64,000 nt of DNA from positions 1-64,000 of the forward strand of contig JAUXZS010000050.1 of the NCBI GenBank assembly GCA_030692515.1, written 5' to 3'. Each line of letters begins with the position of its first letter. The first letter of the stretch is position 1. This DNA comes from Bacteroidota bacterium. GTDB taxonomy: Bacteria > Bacteroidota > Bacteroidia > B-17B0 > Aurantibacillaceae. Positions 60,065-64,000 of the stretch are shown piece after piece. The position numbers and the translations under genes are program-made. The notes beneath the pieces are model-generated. The model was not told where the DNA came from, made no database searches, and worked only from the letters and a program-made list of their open reading frames with translations.

Positions 60065-60155
60065 ATTTAAAGCCACTAATCGACTTTTAAAATTAATATA
60101 TTTGAGTTGCAGTATTTGTTCACGGATAATAAATTAATTGAAAATATTTAAAGTA

Positions 60156-60953
60156 ATGCAAAAAACGACATTTAAAATATCCAAAATGGACTGTCCATCT
60201 GAAGAGCAAATGATAAAAATGTCACTTGCTGACCTTAAAGAGATTAGTTCATTAGCATTTGATATTCCTAATAGAAAATTAACCGTTTTTCATTCTAATA
60301 ATCCTGACCAAATTTTCCAACGGCTTGATAGCTTAAAGTTTGACACTACAATTATCGAAAGTATTTCGGTTGATAATACAGAAATTGAATTTAATAACAC
60401 CAGCCAAGAAAGAAAATTACTTTGGCAAGTTTTAGCTATTAACTTTTTCTTTTTTGCAATTGAACTTACAACTGGATTTATTTCAAATTCAATGGGATTA
60501 GTTGCAGACAGCTTGGATATGCTTGCCGATAGTATTGTATATGGACTTGCGCTTTTTGCAGTTGGTGGGACAATGACACGAAAAAGGAACATTGCAAAAT
60601 CAGCGGGTTATTTCCAGTTGTTACTTGCCGTTTTCGGGTTCATGGAAGTAATCAGACGATTTGTAGGAACTGAAACGGTTCCTGCTTTTCAAACAATGAT
60701 AGTTATTTCAATTTTTGCACTTATCGGAAATGGACTTTGTTTGTACCTACTACAAAAAAGTAAAAGCAAAGAAGCACATATGCAAGCAAGTATGATTTTC
60801 ACATCTAATGATGTAATTGTAAATCTCGGTGTAATAGTAGCAGGTGGGCTTGTTTACTTTACAAACTCCAAATATCCCGACCTTGTTATTGGAACGGTTG
60901 TGTTTTTTATAGTTGGGCAGGGTGCATTCAAAATCCTTAAACTATCTAAGTGA
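60156..60953 (+). CDS. CDF-type cation transporter with N-terminal HMA-like domain
   Basis: I start at ATG 60156 (MQKTTFKISKMDCPSEEQM); a TTG start 18 bases upstream is less likely. The 265-residue protein has a HMA-like N-terminus with MDCPSEEQ and six helices of the cation diffusion facilitator family, with NSMGLVADSLDMLADSIVYG in helix 2 and MQASMIFTSNDVIVNLGVIV in helix 5, where the Asp ligands lie. It probably exports zinc, cadmium or another divalent metal. It has its own terminator downstream. Confidence 0.85.
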   Translation: MQKTTFKISKMDCPSEEQMIKMSLADLKEISSLAFDIPNRKLTVFHSNNPDQIFQRLDSLKFDTTIIESISVDNTEIEFNNTSQERKLLWQVLAINFFFFAIELTTGFISNSMGLVADSLDMLADSIVYGLALFAVGGTMTRKRNIAKSAGYFQLLLAVFGFMEVIRRFVGTETVPAFQTMIVISIFALIGNGLCLYLLQKSKSKEAHMQASMIFTSNDVIVNLGVIVAGGLVYFTNSKYPDLVIGTVVFFIVGQGAFKILKLSK

Positions 60954-60984
60954 GCAACAAATAGAGAAAGTAAATACTAAAAAG

Positions 60985-61012
60985 CCGATAGAAACACTCT
61001 ATCGGTTTTTTT
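60985..61012 (+). terminator. Terminator after the cation transporter gene
   Basis: CCGATAGA (60985-60992) and TCTATCGG (60998-61005) form 8 perfect pairs with a 5-base loop and are followed by TTTTTTT. It ends the transporter transcript. Confidence 0.9.
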
Positions 61013-61063
61013 ATGCCGATTTCCATAGTGTTTTCCGTAATTACATCTAAAATTGCGTAAATA

Positions 61064-61146
61064 ATTTCCAATCAATTCCAGTCAAATCCAACCAATTCCA
61101 GTCATTAAATTGATTGACGTTCACTTTCCAGTCAAATCCAGTCAGT
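61064..61146. repeat. Cluster of TTCCAGTCA-type direct repeats with an inverted repeat
   Basis: TTCCAGTCAAATCCA occurs at 61076-61090 and 61126-61140, exactly 50 bases apart, with a third partial copy TTCCAGTCATTAA at 61096. CAATCAATT (61069-61077) and AATTGATTG (61108-61116) form an inverted pair across it. The cluster lies just upstream of the module at 61213. It may be a regulator-binding site, a transfer origin or an initiator region; nothing decides between these. Confidence 0.55.
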
Positions 61147-61212
61147 GCCGTTTTTTGTTGCCGTTACTTTGTCCTGTAAAAAGAAAACAAGTAATCAATA
61201 AAAAACAGCAAT

Positions 61213-61779
61213 ATGGAAACAGCAAAAAAAACTAATCAAAAAGCAAGTACACAATTAAAATTACAATTACTAAAAGGCGGTTTGTACCCACGCACAAAAA
61301 AAGAAACTGCCAGCGAAAATTTGTGGTTAATCTGTAAAGCTGCATTTTGGAACACACAATTATTTACACACGAAGAAGAGGCAAATTTTAAACTATTAAT
61401 TGCAGAACACTTTAAGGGAAGCAGAAACTTAGATGTAACCTTTAAACAATTAGTAGAGCGTGTGTGCCTTGTTAAGCGATATTTAACACGCAGGAAAGGA
61501 CGTTACATTTCAAAACCGATAGATTGGTTAAATGTAAATTACAAAAACGGTTTATCAGGAACAGCCAAATGGTACAAAGATGTAGAAAACCAAAGAGCAA
61601 CCGTGCCACATTACAACGAGGGTATTGCATTATTTGCAAAAGCACTTTTAAAGTACGCCGACAGCCGCAACATTATTAACCTCTTAAACTACCGCAGAGA
61701 GTTGATAGAATTAAAACAACATGATTTAGTGCAACTCTACATGAACAGTATCATGCACATTCAGTACCTCAATTTCTAA
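61213..61779 (+). CDS. Uncharacterised 188-residue protein of the element
   Basis: I do not recognise this family. The product is basic with Lys, Arg and Tyr spread along it (QLLKGGLYPRTKKET, RVCLVKRYLTRRKGRYISK, WLNVNYKNGLSGTAKWYKD) and has no membrane segment. It starts a run of short co-oriented genes to the right edge. A nucleic-acid binding role is plausible from the charge but not shown. Confidence 0.65.
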   Translation: METAKKTNQKASTQLKLQLLKGGLYPRTKKETASENLWLICKAAFWNTQLFTHEEEANFKLLIAEHFKGSRNLDVTFKQLVERVCLVKRYLTRRKGRYISKPIDWLNVNYKNGLSGTAKWYKDVENQRATVPHYNEGIALFAKALLKYADSRNIINLLNYRRELIELKQHDLVQLYMNSIMHIQYLNF

Positions 61780-61826
61780 AAAACAAAAAATCAAATCAAT
61801 TAAAAACAATCAAAAAAAATAAAAAC

Positions 61827-62060
61827 ATGAGTAACACAGCAAAAGTAGTAGTAATGGAACAACCATTTAAAGTAAGACCCTGCAACAAAAAAGAATTGTA
61901 TAATCATTTCAAAGTGAGTAAACACATTTTCAACCGTTGGATAAAAGCCATAGAGCCACAACTCGGAAAACCCATTGGTGGTTTGTATAGTGTAAAACAA
62001 GTATTGTTTATCATCGAAACATACGGCACACCTTGTCAAATTGTAAATGAAGCAGCGTAA
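61827..62060 (+). CDS. Small DNA-binding-like protein (paralogue B)
   Basis: The 77-residue product carries KELYNHFKVSKHIFNRWIKA and YSVKQVLFIIETYGTPC, the same order as the protein at 59777-60010. Shared positions include a RP near the start, a helix-turn-helix-like segment, and a (Y/W)S-(V/I)KQV motif. Function unknown. The two copies on both sides of the transporter gene suggest duplicated element regulators. Confidence 0.65.
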   Translation: MSNTAKVVVMEQPFKVRPCNKKELYNHFKVSKHIFNRWIKAIEPQLGKPIGGLYSVKQVLFIIETYGTPCQIVNEAA

Positions 62061-62176
62061 AGCAAAGTAAACGGAGGTAAACGAAAAACCAGTAAGAACC
62101 AAAATCCGCTTAGTGAGCCAAAACCCTTGCTAATCTTTGCACTCGCAAACAACATCAACAATTAAAAAAGCAGAAA

Positions 62177-62380
62177 ATGAAAACAAATGAAATCACAAAC
62201 GACAGCACCGCTTCGCATACCTTTTTAACTGGAGCAATACTGTTTGCCAACTTAGATTATTCGGGCTTGTTGGATTATGCAGTAAAGGCGATTATAGGTG
62301 GAGCAATATGGATGAGTTTTAAACTGGCAGGCGATTATTTATCCATTAGACTACGAAAGAAAAACACAAAAGAGAATTAA
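62177..62380 (+). CDS. Small membrane protein of the element
   Basis: The 67-residue product has one or two hydrophobic segments (FLTGAILFANLDYSGLLDYA, IIGGAIWMSFKLAGDYLSI) and a basic C-terminus. It is 38 bases before the next gene. Unknown; small membrane proteins in such modules can be structural or holin-like. Confidence 0.6.
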   Translation: MKTNEITNDSTASHTFLTGAILFANLDYSGLLDYAVKAIIGGAIWMSFKLAGDYLSIRLRKKNTKEN

Positions 62381-62418
62381 GAACAATAAAAAAAAATATA
62401 GAAAGGGGAAAAAACAAA

Positions 62419-62907
62419 ATGGCTAACTGGAAAAAAATAGGAATTATATCGGGCATAGGTGCAGGTTTGGTAGGCGTGTATAGTTATGCCAGTAGATTAT
62501 CCAAAGCCAGCGATAAAATAGAAACGAATATAAAAGCAAACATCCACTCCATAAAATTAGAAGGGATAACCATTCGGATAGATGTAAAATTAAAAAACCC
62601 AAGCAATGTAAAATTCAAAATTAAATACCCCTTTGTTAAAGCCCAATATAAGGATAGCGTGATTGGCACATCTCAAGTAATTGACAAAAACATAGAGATA
62701 CCAAAGAACGGAGAAGTAAACATAGAGGGCATTATGATACTTGTCCCCTACACAGGATTATTTTCAGTGGGTGCTGGACTAATGAAAGCCTTAACCATGA
62801 ATGAAGCCGCAATCATTACCGTTAAAACCATTAGCCAAGTGGACTTAGGTTGGAGAAAATTACCCTACGAAAAAACAAACGACATCACATTAAGAAACAA
62901 AGCCTAA
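62419..62907 (+). CDS. Membrane-anchored LEA-like domain protein
   Basis: The 162-residue product has an N-terminal hydrophobic segment (IGIISGIGAGLVGVYSYAS) and a beta-sandwich-like region with IRIDVKLKNPSNVKFKIKYP and IPKNGEVNIEGIMILVPY, resembling the LEA type 2 / WHy fold. Its stop overlaps the ATG of the next gene (TAATG). I cannot assign a role; similar proteins occur in Bacteroidota elements next to transglutaminase-like genes, from memory only. Confidence 0.65.
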   Translation: MANWKKIGIISGIGAGLVGVYSYASRLSKASDKIETNIKANIHSIKLEGITIRIDVKLKNPSNVKFKIKYPFVKAQYKDSVIGTSQVIDKNIEIPKNGEVNIEGIMILVPYTGLFSVGAGLMKALTMNEAAIITVKTISQVDLGWRKLPYEKTNDITLRNKA

Positions 62908-64000
62908 TGGAAGCAACTACAAAAATAAAACTTAAAAGCCTCGACCCATACAGGCATTTATTTCCAGCCGCATTGGTAATAGATAAAACTATAAAAAAGG
63001 GTGCAGGTGTAAGTGATACGGTAGCGTTTATACCAAAGGTCGTTGCAAAATGCAGATGGCAAGTGAAAAATTATGTGGATGCCGAATTAAGAGGATTAGG
63101 AATGTATGAGGCTTGCGAAAAATTATGGCACTTTGTAAAACAACACATCGAATATGAAAAAGACGAAAGAGGCTTGGAACAGGTACGCAGCCCACGCCGA
63201 TTAATTCACGATGTAAAAGGCGATTGCGATTGTTTTACAACATTCATAGATACGTGTTTAACAGAGCTAAATATTCCAACCATTAACCGAATAACAAAGT
63301 ATAAGGAAAACCACTTTCAACACATTTACCCCATAGTACCAATGAGCAATGGACAGTATATCGTGATGGATTGTGTAGTGGACAGATTTAATTATGAAGA
63401 ACCTTACAGCGAAAAAAAAGATTACAAAATGGATTTACAATTTTTAGATGGCATAGATGATGAGAAACTAAACGGAGGTGTAGATGTACAAGACCTGTTT
63501 GGATGGGACGGCGAAATGGGCGAATTAGGGAAAGCCAAGATATTTCGTAAGAACCAAAGCACATCTGCCATGCCCTTGCAAAATCAGGGCAACAAAAAAA
63601 CATTAATTAAAAACAAAGGCTTTCAAAAATTTAAAACGATTGCCAAAAAGGGCTTAAACATTGCCAACAAAGCGAATCCGGCTACTGCGTTATTACGTGC
63701 AGGTATATTAGCCTCGATGAAACTTAATGTAATGAAAGTACCACAACGATTAAAGTGGGCTTACTTAACAGAAAGTGAAGCACAACAAAAGGGTGCTGAC
63801 ATGGCGAAATTCGGAAAGCTAAAAAATGTGCTATACCGAATAGAACAAATATTTTACACCGCTGGAGGTAAGCCCGAAAATCTTAAAAAAGCAATCTTAG
63901 AAGGTAGAGGAAACCGAAACAAAGAAGTAAATGGATTTGGTTATGCTGAAAGTATGGATGGAAACGTATCAGGCATGAGTGAATACACCAATGTTTCTAC
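62907..64000 (+). CDS. Transglutaminase-like element protein, 3' end outside window
   Basis: The frame is open from ATG 62907 to the right edge, at least 364 residues. Near residue 107 it has the motif KGDCDCFTTF, the nucleophile loop of the transglutaminase-like cysteine protease fold. His in HFQHIYPIVPM and Asp in IVMDCVVDRF complete a likely Cys-His-Asp triad. The rest is basic and Gly/Ser rich with a region QRLKWAYLTESEAQQKG. In phage-like elements such domains can act in cell-wall or capsid processing. The role here is unknown and the C-terminus is cut. Confidence 0.75.
   Translation, partial: MEATTKIKLKSLDPYRHLFPAALVIDKTIKKGAGVSDTVAFIPKVVAKCRWQVKNYVDAELRGLGMYEACEKLWHFVKQHIEYEKDERGLEQVRSPRRLIHDVKGDCDCFTTFIDTCLTELNIPTINRITKYKENHFQHIYPIVPMSNGQYIVMDCVVDRFNYEEPYSEKKDYKMDLQFLDGIDDEKLNGGVDVQDLFGWDGEMGELGKAKIFRKNQSTSAMPLQNQGNKKTLIKNKGFQKFKTIAKKGLNIANKANPATALLRAGILASMKLNVMKVPQRLKWAYLTESEAQQKGADMAKFGKLKNVLYRIEQIFYTAGGKPENLKKAILEGRGNRNKEVNGFGYAESMDGNVSGMSEYTNVS

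Larger units (their letters stand above)
38079..64000. mobile_element. Integrated element at tRNA-Lys carrying copper genes (right end outside window)
   Basis: The left boundary is set at the 3' end of tRNA-Lys because the integrase frame runs into the tRNA. Cargo includes a serine integrase, copper oxidation and binding genes, T9SS proteins, an IrrE-like regulator, small DNA-binding-like proteins and a module of unknown genes at the right. I found no second copy of the tRNA 3' end up to 64000, so the right end lies outside or the attachment site is elsewhere. Conjugation genes are not seen in this part. Confidence 0.6.

Overview
The window looks like a chromosomal stretch of a low-GC member of the Bacteroidota. 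Supporting signs are type IX secretion (T9SS) C-terminal sorting domains on several secreted proteins, promoters of the Bacteroidota type (TTTG, about 20 bases, then TAnnTTTG or TTAATTTG), few Shine-Dalgarno sequences, and typical families such as DUF2490, sulfite reductase with a C-terminal extension, and HYC_CC_PP. I cannot place it below phylum with confidence.

Positions 1-8609 hold the 5' part of a large repeat-rich surface protein (minus), then mutL, two tandem rhomboid proteases and a TPR/PD40 protein (plus). Positions 8613-17829 are a complete histidine operon on the minus strand (hisG-D-C-B-H-A-F-IE) with a PP2C-type phosphatase gene inserted before hisIE. A His-rich leader peptide and an attenuator precede hisG.

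Positions 17832-34162 form a sulfur block on the minus strand. It covers sulfate activation (cysN, cysD), APS reductase (cysH), sulfite reductase, siroheme synthesis (cobA and a Met8-TSUP permease fusion), a flavin reductase, OsmC, sulfhydrylase (metZ), an aldo/keto reductase, an Rrf2 regulator, peroxiredoxin, homoserine dehydrogenase (hom) and metX. The most striking content is regulatory. Three separate short ORFs with runs of Cys and Met codons precede operon segments: ending MMCCWMMQRCC before the aldo/keto reductase, containing SCCCC between sulfite reductase and cobA, and ending MMACCMCCCCCMC before metX. The last lies directly downstream of a SAM-I type riboswitch. With the His leader this makes four leader-peptide controls in about 16 kb, at least two with clear terminator and antiterminator pairings.

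Positions 34299-38078 hold miaA, an uncharacterised GNAT-like gene, a DegT aminotransferase, a small unknown gene and tRNA-Lys(UUU). An integrated element begins at the tRNA: a large serine recombinase gene whose reading frame ends inside the tRNA. The element seems to run past the right edge. Its cargo (40433-60953) is mainly copper handling: multicopper oxidases (one fused to a CopB-like barrel), HMA-domain proteins, two AraC regulators with HMA-like N-termini, a HMA-MauE fusion, an MbnP-like protein with two MbnH-like di-haem enzymes, T9SS proteins and a CDF-like transporter. The last part (58708-64000) has an IrrE-like regulator, two related small DNA-binding-like proteins, and a module of unknown proteins ending in a transglutaminase-like protein cut by the window edge.
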